This document shows, in pieces, positions 17,129 to 27,292 of a stretch of 64,000 bases of DNA. Position 1 is the first letter of the stretch. Each line of letters opens with the position of its first letter. A program made the translations under genes and the position numbers. Origin of the DNA: Prevotella sp. tf2-5. Lineage in GTDB: Bacteria > Bacteroidota > Bacteroidia > Bacteroidales > Bacteroidaceae. The DNA lies in contig NZ_FOWK01000014.1 in the NCBI RefSeq assembly GCF_900115435.1, positions 1 through 64,000 of the forward strand. The letters are read 5' to 3'. The notes beneath the pieces were generated by a model. The model was given only the letters and a program-made list of their open reading frames with translations, was not told the origin of the DNA and did no database searches.

Positions 17129-18100
17129 TTAAAGTTTTTTCTCTTGTCTCGTATCTGCCTTTAAGAAAAGACCTGCCAGAATCGTTCCACTGATACTATG
17201 CCAAGCACAACTGATGGCGCAAGGCAAGACGGCAAGAGGCTGGGCAGCGAAGAAATTACCAGCAAGAACGGTGGCTAACCCAGCGTTCTGCATACCGACC
17301 TCTATGGAGATGGTACGTTTCTTGGCTTTTGAGAAACCAGCCAGACAACCTGAGAGATACCCAAGCAGATAACCTAACGAGTTATGACAGAACACGACAG
17401 CAAAAGTCCAGAGGAAAAGCCATAGTCCTCGATTTACCAAGTCGTCATGAACAGTAGAGATGACACCTCCCACAATACATGCCAGACAGATCACGCTCAG
17501 TCCTGGCATCAGACTCTGGATGGTTGGGAAATACTTGCTCTTGGAATAGGTATAATTCAAAAAACAGCCCATTCCAACGGGAATAATCGTTACTATTAGG
17601 ATATTGAGGAACATACCAATCGCATCGATTTCGATAATCTCTCCTGCTGTGATTTCCATTAACAGAGGGGTCATCACCGGAGCCAGGAGGGTGGAGGCAC
17701 ACGTCATGCCCACAGAGAAGGCGACATCACCATGACAGAGGTAGGACATGATATTACTCGACACACCACCAGGACAACACCCCACAAGCATAATACCTAA
17801 GGCAAGGGCAGGCTCGAGATGAAAGACACGCACCAACAGATAAGCTACACACGGCATGATAAAGAACTGGGCACAGGCACCTATCAGGATATCAAAAGGC
17901 CGACGGGTCAGGATGCGGAAATCATTCGTCGTCAATGTCAGTCCCATTGTCAACATGATAATACCCAGTATCACGGTCTGAGTGGTACCCCGGACCCATG
18001 AGAACAATTCCGGAAGAAAGAATGTACATACCGCAATAGCAATGATAAACAAAGAAGCATTGCCGGCAAGCCAACGACTTATACGTATAAAAGATAGCAT
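17129..18100 (-). CDS. Bile acid:sodium symporter (BASS/SBF) family transporter
   Basis: 323 residues with about nine to ten membrane helices. The family pattern GIMLVGCCPGGVSSNIMSYLCHGDVAFSVGMT and ISIEVGMQNAGLATVLA is clear. BASS proteins use a sodium gradient to move organic anions (bile acids, pantothenate, keto acids); the substrate here is unknown. It lies 16 bases downstream of murQ on the same strand, so the two are probably co-transcribed. Confidence 0.9.
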   Translation of the reverse strand: MLSFIRISRWLAGNASLFIIAIAVCTFFLPELFSWVRGTTQTVILGIIMLTMGLTLTTNDFRILTRRPFDILIGACAQFFIMPCVAYLLVRVFHLEPALALGIMLVGCCPGGVSSNIMSYLCHGDVAFSVGMTCASTLLAPVMTPLLMEITAGEIIEIDAIGMFLNILIVTIIPVGMGCFLNYTYSKSKYFPTIQSLMPGLSVICLACIVGGVISTVHDDLVNRGLWLFLWTFAVVFCHNSLGYLLGYLSGCLAGFSKAKKRTISIEVGMQNAGLATVLAGNFFAAQPLAVLPCAISCAWHSISGTILAGLFLKADTRQEKKL

Positions 18101-18116
18101 TTCCTATATTCTTAAG

Positions 18117-18935
18117 TTATTTCTTATTATTTTTTCCTTTCAACACCCGGTCCACACTGCCTGCCTCCAAGAGACACTTCTCTGCCTCCTCATAGGGGAT
18201 ACCCAGTGATTCTTGTATCATCCGCGTACCACGATCCACCAATTTGGCATTAGACAGCCGCATCTTCACCATCCGGTTGCCTTTGACACGCCCTAAGCGA
18301 ATCATGAGAGAAGTGGAAATCATGTTCAGAACCATTTTCTGTGCCGTACCACTTTTCATCCTGCTGGAACCTGTGATAAACTCAGGACCTACGATCGTCT
18401 CTATAGGATAATCCGACACTTCAGCCAAAGGGGTTTGGGGATTACTGGTGATACAACCAGTCAACAGTCCGTGTTTCCTGGACTCACTGACAGCCCCCAC
18501 CACATAAGGAGTCGTACCAGATGCCGCGATACCTATGACAGTATCATCAACAGATACTTGATGCGTCAACAGATCACGCCAGCCCTGTTCCGGGGAATCC
18601 TCTGCCTTCTCCACTGCATGACGCAAAGCCACGTCACCACCAGCAATAAGACCTTGGACCCATGTGTCAGGAACTCCAAAAGTGGGAGGCAGTTCACTGG
18701 CATCCAGCACACCAAGTCGCCCACTGGTCCCCGCACCAATATAAAAGAGTCTTCCCCCTTTCTTCATCCTTGGCTCTATGGCAGCCACCAGTGCCTCTAT
18801 CTGTGGTATTGCCTTCTGCACAGCATCCGCCACCATAGCATCCTCATCATTGATATGGTGCAACAACTCGCCTATGGTCATCTGCTCCAGATGATCATAA
18901 TGTGACGGTTGCTCTGTGATGGATACCTTTCTCAT
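18117..18935 (-). CDS. murQ: N-acetylmuramic acid 6-phosphate etherase
   Basis: 272 residues from ATG at 18935; a longer frame would run into the TACCTTTG promoter at 18958-18965. It cleaves the lactyl ether of MurNAc-6-phosphate to GlcNAc-6-phosphate and lactate during cell-wall recycling. SIS-domain signatures GAGTSGRLGVLDASELPPTFG, IAASGTTPYVVGA and GPEFITGSSRMKSGTAQKMVLNM are intact. No MurNAc kinase is adjacent; the downstream gene is a BASS transporter. Confidence 0.96.
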   Translation of the reverse strand: MRKVSITEQPSHYDHLEQMTIGELLHHINDEDAMVADAVQKAIPQIEALVAAIEPRMKKGGRLFYIGAGTSGRLGVLDASELPPTFGVPDTWVQGLIAGGDVALRHAVEKAEDSPEQGWRDLLTHQVSVDDTVIGIAASGTTPYVVGAVSESRKHGLLTGCITSNPQTPLAEVSDYPIETIVGPEFITGSSRMKSGTAQKMVLNMISTSLMIRLGRVKGNRMVKMRLSNAKLVDRGTRMIQESLGIPYEEAEKCLLEAGSVDRVLKGKNNKK

Positions 18936-19074
18936 GGCTGCATTGGTAATTTGCGTGCAAAGGTACATTATTTCTTTTAATTTTTGAATCTTTGCTGGTA
19001 AATAATCTCAATAATATCCCTAAAAGTTGTAACTTTGCAGGCAAATTCACAAAAACAAAGGAAAGACATAAACG

Positions 19075-20004
19075 ATGGCTTACATTGGTGAACTGATATC
19101 TATTGGTGTGGCATTCTCATGGACGGCTACAGCATTATTAAGCGAGTTTGGTTCCAAGCGACTGGGCAACCTGACATTGAACGTGCTGCGTATGGGACTG
19201 GCACTGCTTTTCTCACTCGTGCTTTTCGGGATGGTGACAGGGAGCATGCTGCCACCTGGTGCATCCACAGAGGCGGCAGGGTGGATGCTATTGTCAGGAC
19301 TGGTAGGATATGTCATCGGTGATTTCTGTCTGTTTCAGTGTTATATCATTATTGGTTCCCGCTACGGACAATTATTTATGACGCTAGCCCCATTGTCGGC
19401 TGCCTTGATGGCTTGGGTGACACTCGGTCAGCAAATGACGGGAAAAAGTGTCATAGCGATGCTGGTGACTCTTTGGGGTATTGGCATCTCCGTGCTCGGA
19501 CGTGGTGACCATCATAAAATCTCATTGAAACTGCCTGTTAACGGCGTACTCTATGCCATCGGTGCTGCCGTGTGTCAAGGCGTCGGTTTGGTATTGAGCA
19601 AGATAGGCATGGACCATTATGAGGTGTCGATGATGGCAGAGGCTGATATTCCAGAGTGGCTGATACCCTTCAGTGCCAATTTCTACCGTTGTATCGCTGG
19701 CATCATCGGGTTTTCACTCTTGCTGTTTTATCGTGATGGGATGGCACCTTTGCGAGAGGCAGTACGAGATAAAAAGGGACTTTCCGTCGCTACAGCAACG
19801 ACCATCTTCGGTCCCTTCGTGGGAGTCGGCTTCTCGCTGATGGCTGTACAATACACGGCTGCCGGTATCGCCTCCACACTGATGGCGATGACTCCTATCA
19901 TTATCATCTTGCCGTCTTATTGGCTTTTCCATGAGAAGATCACATGGCGTTCCGTGATAGGTGCCGTGATATCCGTTCTGGGAGTCAGTCTGTTCTTTCT
20001 ATGA
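19075..20004 (+). CDS. DMT superfamily transporter (EamA type)
   Basis: 309 residues, ten predicted helices in two EamA halves (second half near GVLYAIGAAVCQGVGLVLSKIGM). The C-terminus MTPIIIILPSYWLFHEKITWRSVIGAVISVLGV is typical. These are metabolite exporters or permeases of unknown substrate. Single gene with the promoter TAACTTTG at 19030-19037. Confidence 0.9.
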   Translation: MAYIGELISIGVAFSWTATALLSEFGSKRLGNLTLNVLRMGLALLFSLVLFGMVTGSMLPPGASTEAAGWMLLSGLVGYVIGDFCLFQCYIIIGSRYGQLFMTLAPLSAALMAWVTLGQQMTGKSVIAMLVTLWGIGISVLGRGDHHKISLKLPVNGVLYAIGAAVCQGVGLVLSKIGMDHYEVSMMAEADIPEWLIPFSANFYRCIAGIIGFSLLLFYRDGMAPLREAVRDKKGLSVATATTIFGPFVGVGFSLMAVQYTAAGIASTLMAMTPIIIILPSYWLFHEKITWRSVIGAVISVLGVSLFFL

Positions 20005-20154
20005 TGCTCTTTCACGCAGACGACTTCCAAAATTTACAAAAAATGTTTTATAATTCACAAAAACTTATTCATACAGTATCTAACTATTGTAAATGTGGTA
20101 GTTAATTTGTATTTTTGCAACATCCCTTCGCTATCCCATTAAAAATTAGATATC

Positions 20155-22194
20155 ATGACAAGAATAAGAATAGATAGTATTAGTCTGAAAAGGATTGTTT
20201 TATCAATGGCTCTGCTGGCGGTAAGCGTCACTCTTACCGCTAAGCAGAAGTCATCGGCTATGGGAAAGGAGATGCCGTCAGAACAGGAACAGGTTTTGGC
20301 ACAACGGGTCTATGAGACACAAATAAGCGGCAAAGACTCAGATTTCTATGAGGCGCATAAGAAATTCATGGAATATCTGGAGAACCAAAAGGAATGGGAG
20401 AAATATTATCGTACATGGATGACCCGTATAATCTATGAGGTGAACAACCGGCGCTTCCATCGTGCCTTTATCGAGATTGACCATCTCACGGATGACATCA
20501 AGCAACGTCATCTGGAGCAATACCTCTACTTCTCAAACATGGGAATGGGTTTTTTCTATAATGGTCGCAACCAACCAGAGATGGGTGAGAAATACTTCCG
20601 TCGTGCCTTGCAGAACATTGATGTCGAGAAGCAACCTGTGGCAGCATTCAATTCCTACCTCTCGCTGGCACAGTCGCTTAGTTTCAAGCGTCCCGCTGAG
20701 GCAATGGCATGTCTCGACAGTCTGCCACAGCAGATGTTGCAGAACCCGATGTATGAGAGCGGTGTATTAGGTTATCGTTGTATCATTGCCAACAAACTGG
20801 ATGACCAAAAGGCATTCAACAAGTATTTTGCCAAGTATGACAGTATCCGTCAGCATCTGCCAGACCAGTTTAATGCCGCCAACCTCCAACAAGTGATGGT
20901 ATGCCGTTGTCTCATGCAGAAAGACTACCAGCGCGCCCTTGCCTGGTGTGACTCCATCAACGTTCCGCTGACTGCTACAGAGCTGCGTATTGATGTCTAT
21001 GAGCATATGGGAGACTACCAGCGAGCCTTTCTTGCCACGGAAATAAAGGACAGCCTTACCCAAATTGATGAGCGCGAAGCTTTGGAGTTACACATGATGG
21101 ATATGGCACATGACATTGACCATCTTCAGGCTGAGCAGAAAAAGGCAGAGATACGACGCATCCAATTGTGGGTTGTCGGCACGATGGCACTGATCATCAT
21201 TGCCTTGCTCGTATGGATGCTTGTCTATCGTCATCAGAAAAACCTACGATTGAAGGAGCAGTTCTTCCAATTACAGAAGGCACGCAGTGAAACGGAAGCA
21301 GGACATGTCATTCGTCGAGCCTTTGTGAGTACGATACAGGAAAAAATGGAGCCACACATCAATGTACTGAAAGGTTATGCACGCATCTTCAACAACCCGG
21401 AATTCCTCCTGAAACCTGAGGAGCGTCCCAAGCGATACAATGACATCCTCATCGCTGCTAAGAGCATAGAGGCACTGATAGATCCTGTACTCGATTCCTA
21501 CGCTCATGGAGCGACAGGTCTCTCTGAGGAAGAGAAGCAGATCTGTATTGACTCACTCCTCTCACCATTGCATACACTGATTAATACCACAGAGGTTATT
21601 ATCGATGGTCACGGACAGATACCACATGAGGAATATATGCAATTACGTGGTGAAGTGTCCAAGAAAGCCTACCACGTATCCGTCTCCACTCGACAACTCC
21701 TCCTCTTCAGTCTCCATAGTGACGATATTCCAATTCCTAAGCAGGACAGAATAGGATTAAATGAAATGGCTCGCTCCGTCTTGAACAGCTATGACCTACA
21801 ACCTTCTGCTATTGACAAAAACCGCAAGATAGCGATAGCGTTCAAGACTGAAGTGGCAGATGACGTGATCGTCTCTACCAACTCGCTGATACAGGAACTG
21901 CTGAACTGTCTCCTTGACAATGCCGACAAGTATGCGACGGGAGGTACCATACAGATGAGTTGCCATGCTGATGCCGACGGAACCTACGCCATCTCCGTCA
22001 GCAATGAAGGTCCTACCATCGCCGCCGCTGATGCGGAGCGTATCTTCGAGCCCTTCGTCCGTCTGTCTGCAGAGGAGCATAGTCTTGGCATCGGTCTGTC
22101 GCTGGCACGCTGCCTTGCTATCTCCATGGGATATCAAATATCTCTCGACCAAGGATACACCGAGGGTGCACGTTTTGTAGTCAAAGGTATCTGA
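20155..22194 (+). CDS. Sensor histidine kinase-like protein, degenerate H-box
   Basis: 679 residues. Residues 12-29 are hydrophobic (signal or anchor). About 50-310 form TPR-like helices, probably periplasmic. One membrane helix is at about 336-357, then a linker coiled coil, a DHp-like segment and a HATPase domain with N-box (LLNCLLDNADKYA) and G2 (HSLGIGLSLARCLA). The H-box aligns as Q395-E-K-M-E-P400, so the usual phospho-acceptor His is Gln. The G1 box D-x-G-x-G is replaced by NEGPTI. No response regulator is adjacent. Promoter TATTTTTG at 20110-20117. It may act as a pseudokinase or an ATP-dependent sensor. Confidence 0.85.
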   Translation: MTRIRIDSISLKRIVLSMALLAVSVTLTAKQKSSAMGKEMPSEQEQVLAQRVYETQISGKDSDFYEAHKKFMEYLENQKEWEKYYRTWMTRIIYEVNNRRFHRAFIEIDHLTDDIKQRHLEQYLYFSNMGMGFFYNGRNQPEMGEKYFRRALQNIDVEKQPVAAFNSYLSLAQSLSFKRPAEAMACLDSLPQQMLQNPMYESGVLGYRCIIANKLDDQKAFNKYFAKYDSIRQHLPDQFNAANLQQVMVCRCLMQKDYQRALAWCDSINVPLTATELRIDVYEHMGDYQRAFLATEIKDSLTQIDEREALELHMMDMAHDIDHLQAEQKKAEIRRIQLWVVGTMALIIIALLVWMLVYRHQKNLRLKEQFFQLQKARSETEAGHVIRRAFVSTIQEKMEPHINVLKGYARIFNNPEFLLKPEERPKRYNDILIAAKSIEALIDPVLDSYAHGATGLSEEEKQICIDSLLSPLHTLINTTEVIIDGHGQIPHEEYMQLRGEVSKKAYHVSVSTRQLLLFSLHSDDIPIPKQDRIGLNEMARSVLNSYDLQPSAIDKNRKIAIAFKTEVADDVIVSTNSLIQELLNCLLDNADKYATGGTIQMSCHADADGTYAISVSNEGPTIAAADAERIFEPFVRLSAEEHSLGIGLSLARCLAISMGYQISLDQGYTEGARFVVKGI

Positions 22195-22222
22195 AAGAAT
22201 GTTTTAAAGGACAGATTGCCGA

Positions 22223-23011
22223 CTAGACAATACCATAGTGACGGAGGGCATGGAGGATGCCGTCGTCATCGACAGAGGTAGTGACGTAGTCGGCTTGTTG
22301 CTTGAGGGTGTCGATGGCATTTCCCATCGCAATGCCGATGCCCGCCTGGAGTATCATGGAGGTGTCGTTGCCTCCGTCACCAAACGCGATCGTCTGACTG
22401 ATATCAAGACCATCATGACGGGCAATGGCCTCAATACCCTTTCCCTTATCTGCTCCGTTTGCCGTGATATCGGTAAACTCAGGATGCCAGCGACCAGAGA
22501 TACATTGTGGCAGACGAGCCATCAGTTGCTGCTCATAATCAGCAGGGAAGAAGGGTGTCATCTGTAGGATGTCCTGCTTCAGTACCTCTTCCAAAGGGGA
22601 AGCCTTGTCCAAGTTCTTGACGGCAAGCATCTGCTGGAAGATGCGCTCCACATCACCTGTGGGGTCAAGGACGGCAACGTCTTTCTTACCAACAACGATC
22701 AAGCTATATCCCTTTGCTTTCGAGTCCTCGATGATCGTCATCACGTCGCTCTTGGGGATAGGCTGGCAGGTGACGAACTCGTCACCTACGAAACACAAAG
22801 CACCATTCGTCGTGATATATCCGTCAATGAGGTGTTCGATGGCACCAAGGTTCGTAATGATGATAGGTGGTCGTCCTGTAGCGATATACACATGATGTCC
22901 GTTAGCCTTCGCCTGTGTCAAGGCAAGGATGGTGGATGGTGGTATCTCGTGTGTCTTGAAACTGACCAGTGTACCGTCAATGTCGAAGAAGAGGGCGTAT
23001 CTTTTGCTCAT
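22223..23011 (-). CDS. HAD superfamily phosphatase, Cof type (subfamily IIB)
   Basis: 262 residues. Motif I is FFDIDGTLVS, motif II lies near YIATGRP, motif III has Lys in GADKGKGIEAI, and motif IV is AFGDGGNDTSMI. Cof-type HADs dephosphorylate sugar phosphates, flavin mononucleotide or pyridoxal phosphate in the cytosol; the substrate is not set by sequence. Promoter TATCTTTG on the minus strand at 23037-23044. Confidence 0.92.
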   Translation of the reverse strand: MSKRYALFFDIDGTLVSFKTHEIPPSTILALTQAKANGHHVYIATGRPPIIITNLGAIEHLIDGYITTNGALCFVGDEFVTCQPIPKSDVMTIIEDSKAKGYSLIVVGKKDVAVLDPTGDVERIFQQMLAVKNLDKASPLEEVLKQDILQMTPFFPADYEQQLMARLPQCISGRWHPEFTDITANGADKGKGIEAIARHDGLDISQTIAFGDGGNDTSMILQAGIGIAMGNAIDTLKQQADYVTTSVDDDGILHALRHYGIV

Positions 23012-23154
23012 ATAGGATGACTATTCATATTTGCTGCAAAGATACAACATTTTCCGCAAATAGTAGCATGTTCGCATCATATTCGTAGGCAGGAGGTGCC
23101 GCCTTCGCATAACACCCCTATAAGATGCTTTTTATTCCGATATCTCCTATCTCA

Positions 23155-23220
23155 GTAAATTCACTGAATTTGGTGAGTAAATTCACTGAATTTACTGAGT
23201 AAACACACTGAATTTACTTT
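23155..23220. repeat. Three 22-bp tandem repeats
   Basis: Units at 23155-23176, 23177-23198 and 23199-23220 follow GTAAATTCACTGAATTT plus five variable bases. Each unit is partly palindromic (AAATTCACTGAATTT), so hairpins can form. It lies in the 256-base gap between the HAD phosphatase promoter and the DUF1648 gene; nothing else was seen in the gap. Confidence 0.8.
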
Positions 23221-23267
23221 CATAGAAGATACTTCTTTATATTCGTTGTCACTTTATCATATATCTA

Positions 23268-23759
23268 TTACATAGGTCTTTTCTTTGCTTTATAAGCAAG
23301 AATAGAAAATACTATGATTTCCAAGAGGAGAAGGACGATCACAACTAAGACAGGAATCACTGATGGAGATTCCATACCCAACAAGGTATAGACAATAGCA
23401 AGAGATAATAATAGTAAGGTAATACCAGCCACCCTAACACTTCTAATAGCAAGTTCTTCTTGTCGGGTGTTGGTAATCTTGAAAGGCATATTGATATAGC
23501 GTGGATAATACGCTATCACCATACAGATAATAGCAGCAACCGTAATAATAATACATGGGACTAATATTCCAATGGGGGAGCCATAAGCATTCGGTCTTCC
23601 TGACCCGTCAAAATGGGTTGGCACGGTGTCTGGTGCACGACAAATCATCCAAATAATCAGTCCCCACACCACCATCATCACAATAGCGAAAACTATCTCA
23701 AAAAGAGTAGACTCTGTCGTGCGATGTAACTTAACATCTTTAATATCAAATCTCTCCAT
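23268..23759 (-). CDS. DUF1648-domain membrane protein
   Basis: 163 residues with four hydrophobic segments. The motif DTVPTHFDGSGRPNAYGSP at about 44-62 is the DUF1648 signature found in SdpI-like and related membrane proteins. Function unknown; relatives include immunity-type or sporulation-delay proteins, but nothing nearby suggests a toxin. Promoter TATATTTG on the minus strand near 23786-23793. Confidence 0.8.
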   Translation of the reverse strand: MERFDIKDVKLHRTTESTLFEIVFAIVMMVVWGLIIWMICRAPDTVPTHFDGSGRPNAYGSPIGILVPCIIITVAAIICMVIAYYPRYINMPFKITNTRQEELAIRSVRVAGITLLLLSLAIVYTLLGMESPSVIPVLVVIVLLLLEIIVFSILAYKAKKRPM

Positions 23760-23864
23760 ACTTATATTTTTTCCATCCTGTTTGCAAATATAGTAATTAT
23801 TCCTGAATTGACGAATATGGTTAATGGAAAATTAGTATCTTTGCAGCATCATAAAAGCAACAGC

Positions 23865-24374
23865 ATGAAAGAGATTTATTTAGCAGGAGGGTGCTTCTGG
23901 GGTACAGAGCATTACTTCAAACAGATTCAGGGAGTCGTCAATACGGAGGTGGGGTTCGCCAACGGGGAGACGGAGAATCCGACTTACAAGGAGGTATATA
24001 CAGACCAGACGGGCTATGCGGAGACGGTACTTATCACGTATGACGAACAGGTCGTCGGTCTGGAGTTCCTGCTTAACATGTTCTTCAAGGCGATTGACCC
24101 CGTGAGCCTCAACAAACAAGGACATGACGAGGGCACCCGCTATCGCACGGGTGTCTACTATGTCACAGAAGACCAGCTCCCTATTATTAATAAGGTGTTC
24201 GCGGAGCAACAGGCATTACTGGATCAGCCTATCGCTGTTGAGAAACTCCCTTTGAGGAATTTCTATACAGCCGAGGAGTACCATCAGGACTATCTCGACA
24301 AGAATCCCGACGGCTATTGTCATCTGCCCACAGCTCTCTTCGAGTATGCAAGGAAGGTCTCGCCAACTATCTGA
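23865..24374 (+). CDS. msrA: Peptide-methionine (S)-S-oxide reductase
   Basis: 169 residues from ATG at 23865, 20 bases after the TATCTTTGCA promoter (23835-23844). Longer frames overlap the promoter. The catalytic motif GGCFWGTE with the active Cys, followed by YAETVLITYD and HQDYLDKNP, identifies MsrA, which repairs methionine sulfoxide using thioredoxin. No MsrB domain is fused. A terminator follows. Confidence 0.96.
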   Translation: MKEIYLAGGCFWGTEHYFKQIQGVVNTEVGFANGETENPTYKEVYTDQTGYAETVLITYDEQVVGLEFLLNMFFKAIDPVSLNKQGHDEGTRYRTGVYYVTEDQLPIINKVFAEQQALLDQPIAVEKLPLRNFYTAEEYHQDYLDKNPDGYCHLPTALFEYARKVSPTI

Positions 24375-24403
24375 GGAAGATCATATAGTAATATACAAAA
24401 AAT

Positions 24404-24434
24404 ATAGCGCCACAGTCATCAACTGCGGCGCTAT
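24404..24434. terminator. Terminator after msrA
   Basis: ATAGCGCCACAGT (24404-24416) pairs with ACTGCGGCGCTAT (24422-24434), 13 bp with one mismatch and a 5-base loop, flanked by A/T-rich sequence on both sides. It can serve msrA and the opposing sdh/frd operon. Confidence 0.8.
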
Positions 24435-24517
24435 TATTATAATAAGGTGTAAACCTTTTGCCTTCGGCGAACTTTGCTACGTTCAGCAAAGCTCAAGCAA
24501 GCATGGCTTTGCGTTCA
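24435..24517. repeat. Small structured intergenic element
   Basis: The gap between the terminator and the sdhB stop holds CTTTTGCCTTCGGCGAAC, a CTTTGCT/AGCAAAG hairpin around 24473-24492, and a second CTTTTGCCTT at the sdhB end. It looks like a multi-copy intergenic element of this genus, but only one copy is in the window. Confidence 0.35.
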
Positions 24518-25276
24518 CTAATCGCAAACTTTTGCCTTGATCATCTCGCGGTTGAGACGAGCGATGTTGGCGATGGTCTCGTTCTTCGGACATACAGCCT
24601 CGCAGGCACGAGTGTTGGTGCAGTTACCGAAGCCCAGCTCATCCATCTTGGCAATCATGTTCTTCACACGACGAGCAGCCTCTACACGACCCTGTGGGAG
24701 CAGAGCGAGTTGAGAAACCTTAGATGATACGAAGAGCATAGCAGAGCCGTTCTTACAAGCTGCCACGCAAGCACCACAACCGATGCAAGAAGCGCAGTCC
24801 ATTGCCTCGTCAGCATCCTCCTTGGGAATCAGGATGGCGTTGGCATCCTGAGCCTGACCGGTGCGGATAGTGGTATAGCCACCAGCCTGGATGATCTTAT
24901 CGAAGGCACCACGGTCAACCATACAGTCCTTGATAACGGGGAAGGCTGCTGAGCGCCAAGGCTCTACGGTAATCACGTCACCATCGTTGAAACGACGCAT
25001 GTAGAGCTGACAGGTGGTAGCACCACGCTCTGTCTTACCATGAGGTGTACCGTTGATGTAGAGTGAACACATACCGCAGATACCCTCGCGGCAGTCGTGG
25101 TCGAATACGAAGGGCTCCTTGCCCTCGTTGATGAGCTCCTCGTTCAAGATGTCGAGCATCTCAAGGAAGGAGGTATCATCTGGGATATCGTGCATCTCGT
25201 GAGTATCGAAATGTCCCTGGTCCTTGGGGCCGTTCTGGCGCCAGAACTTTATTGTAAATGAAATATTTTTTGCCAT
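24518..25276 (-). CDS. sdhB: Succinate dehydrogenase/fumarate reductase iron-sulfur subunit
   Basis: 252 residues. An N-terminal ferredoxin domain carries the [2Fe-2S] ligands in [12 protein letters not shown], and a C-terminal domain carries the [4Fe-4S] motif [14 protein letters not shown] and the [3Fe-4S] motif [13 protein letters not shown]. It passes electrons between the flavin and the membrane quinone site. It is last in a leftward cytochrome b, flavoprotein, iron-sulfur operon, 6 bases after the flavoprotein gene. In Bacteroidales this complex mainly works as fumarate reductase in anaerobic succinate formation. Confidence 0.96.
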   Translation of the reverse strand: MAKNISFTIKFWRQNGPKDQGHFDTHEMHDIPDDTSFLEMLDILNEELINEGKEPFVFDHDCREGICGMCSLYINGTPHGKTERGATTCQLYMRRFNDGDVITVEPWRSAAFPVIKDCMVDRGAFDKIIQAGGYTTIRTGQAQDANAILIPKEDADEAMDCASCIGCGACVAACKNGSAMLFVSSKVSQLALLPQGRVEAARRVKNMIAKMDELGFGNCTNTRACEAVCPKNETIANIARLNREMIKAKVCD

Positions 25277-25282
25277 AATTCC

Positions 25283-27262
25283 TTAGTTCTTATAGTTACG
25301 TGTCTGTACCTTGATTGCCTCGTACTCCAGCGGCTCCTTGATGAGCTCGGGCTCGTTGCCCTTGCCTTTGTACTCCCAGCAGCCTACGTAGAAGTAGTTC
25401 TCGTCGTCACGCTTAGCCTCGCCTTCCTCGGTCTGGTACTCCTCACGGAAGTGACCACCGCAGGACTCATTACGAGAGAGTGCGTCGAAAGCAACGAGCT
25501 GACCCATGGTGAAGAAGTCACGCAGGTGGATAGCCTTGTCGAGCTCTACATTCAGACCCTCCTTCGTTCCAGGAACGAAAAGGTTGGTGTCAAACTCCTT
25601 CTCGAGCTCATGCATCTTCTTCAGACCCGTCTTCAGGCCCTCAGCGGTGCGGCCCATACCAACATACTCCCACATGATATGACCGAGCTCCTTATGGATA
25701 GAGTCAACAGAACGCTTACCCTTGATATTCATGAGACGGTCGATCTCAGCAGATACACCCTTCTCAGCCTCGTCGAACTCAGGACGGTCTGTTGGGATCT
25801 TCGGCCATACAGCCTGGTCAGCCAGATAATTCTGGATGGTGTAAGGTAATACGAAGTAACCATCAGCAAGACCCTGCATCAGTGCGGAAGCACCCAGACG
25901 GTTAGCACCGTGGTCAGAGAAGTTACACTCACCGATAGCGAACAGACCAGGAATAGAAGTCTGCAGCTCATAGTCTACCCAGATACCACCCATCGTGTAG
26001 TGGATAGCGGGATAGATCATCATAGGCTTATAGTACTTCACACCGTTGATCTCGTTGGCAACATCGCCAGGGAACACGTCGGTGATCTCCTCGTACATCT
26101 CGAAGAGGTTACCATAACGCTGCATGATGATATCGATACCCAGACGGTTGATAGACTCAGAGAAGTCGAGGAACACAGCAAGACCGGTATTGTTCACGCC
26201 GAAGCCCTTGTCGCAACGCTCCTTGGCGGCACGAGAGGCAACGTCACGAGGAACGAGGTTACCGAAGGCGGGATAGCGACGCTCCAGATAGTAGTCACGG
26301 TCCTCCTCAGGAATCTCCCAACCCTGCTTGGTACCAGCCTGCAGAGCCTTGGCATCCTCAATTTTCTTGGGAACCCAAATACGTCCGTCGTTACGCAGTG
26401 ACTCTGACATCAGTGTCAACTTCGACTGTTTGTCACCATGAACGGGGATACAGGTGGGGTGAATCTGAACGTATGAGGGATTTGCGAAGTAAGCACCCTT
26501 ACGATAGCACTGAACGGCAGCGGTGCAGTTACATCCCATCGCATTGGTAGAGAGGAAATAGGTGTTTCCATATCCACCAGTGGCGATGACAACAGCATTG
26601 GCACTGAAACGCTCCAGCTCACCAGTAGTGAGGTTCTTGGCGATAATACCACGAGCACGACCGTCAACGATGACGACATCCTCCATCTCATAACGAGTAT
26701 AGAGCTTCACCTTTCCTGCCTTTACCTGACAAGAGAGTGAAGAGTAAGCACCCAGCAGCAGCTGCTGACCTGTCTGACCCTTGGCATAGAACGTACGGCT
26801 TACCTGAGCACCACCGAATGAACGGTTGGCAAGCATACCACCATACTCACGGGCAAAGGGAACACCCTGAGCCACACACTGGTCGATGATATTATTAGAA
26901 ACCTCGGCAAGACGATAGACATTAGCCTCACGGGCACGATAGTCACCACCCTTTACCGTATCATAGAACAGACGATAGACAGAGTCACCATCGTTCTGAT
27001 AACACTTAGCGGCATTGATACCACCCTGGGCAGCGATAGAGTGTGCACGACGGGGAGAGTCCTGAATGCACAGGTTGATCACATTGAAGCCCATCTCACC
27101 AAGTGAGGCAGCTGCAGAAGCACCAGCCAAGCCAGTACCGACGACGATAACGTCAAGCTTCAGTTTGTTCTTGGGGTTTACCAAACGCTGATGAGCCTTA
27201 TATTCCTTCCATTTCTCAGGTACTGGACCTGCGGGAATCTTAGAATCAATTACTTTTGCCAT
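25283..27262 (-). CDS. sdhA: Succinate dehydrogenase/fumarate reductase flavoprotein subunit
   Basis: 659 residues from ATG at 27262; the longer frame begins with TTG in the gap. The FAD dinucleotide motif [17 protein letters not shown], the FAD-linking His in [15 protein letters not shown], and catalytic HPTCIP and [13 protein letters not shown] are present. It interconverts fumarate and succinate at a covalent FAD on the cytoplasmic face. The B-type subunit order matches Bacteroides frdCAB. Confidence 0.97.
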   Translation of the reverse strand: MAKVIDSKIPAGPVPEKWKEYKAHQRLVNPKNKLKLDVIVVGTGLAGASAAASLGEMGFNVINLCIQDSPRRAHSIAAQGGINAAKCYQNDGDSVYRLFYDTVKGGDYRAREANVYRLAEVSNNIIDQCVAQGVPFAREYGGMLANRSFGGAQVSRTFYAKGQTGQQLLLGAYSSLSCQVKAGKVKLYTRYEMEDVVIVDGRARGIIAKNLTTGELERFSANAVVIATGGYGNTYFLSTNAMGCNCTAAVQCYRKGAYFANPSYVQIHPTCIPVHGDKQSKLTLMSESLRNDGRIWVPKKIEDAKALQAGTKQGWEIPEEDRDYYLERRYPAFGNLVPRDVASRAAKERCDKGFGVNNTGLAVFLDFSESINRLGIDIIMQRYGNLFEMYEEITDVFPGDVANEINGVKYYKPMMIYPAIHYTMGGIWVDYELQTSIPGLFAIGECNFSDHGANRLGASALMQGLADGYFVLPYTIQNYLADQAVWPKIPTDRPEFDEAEKGVSAEIDRLMNIKGKRSVDSIHKELGHIMWEYVGMGRTAEGLKTGLKKMHELEKEFDTNLFVPGTKEGLNVELDKAIHLRDFFTMGQLVAFDALSRNESCGGHFREEYQTEEGEAKRDDENYFYVGCWEYKGKGNEPELIKEPLEYEAIKVQTRNYKN

Positions 27263-27292
27263 AATTCTTTCAGATTTAAAAGTTAACAATTA

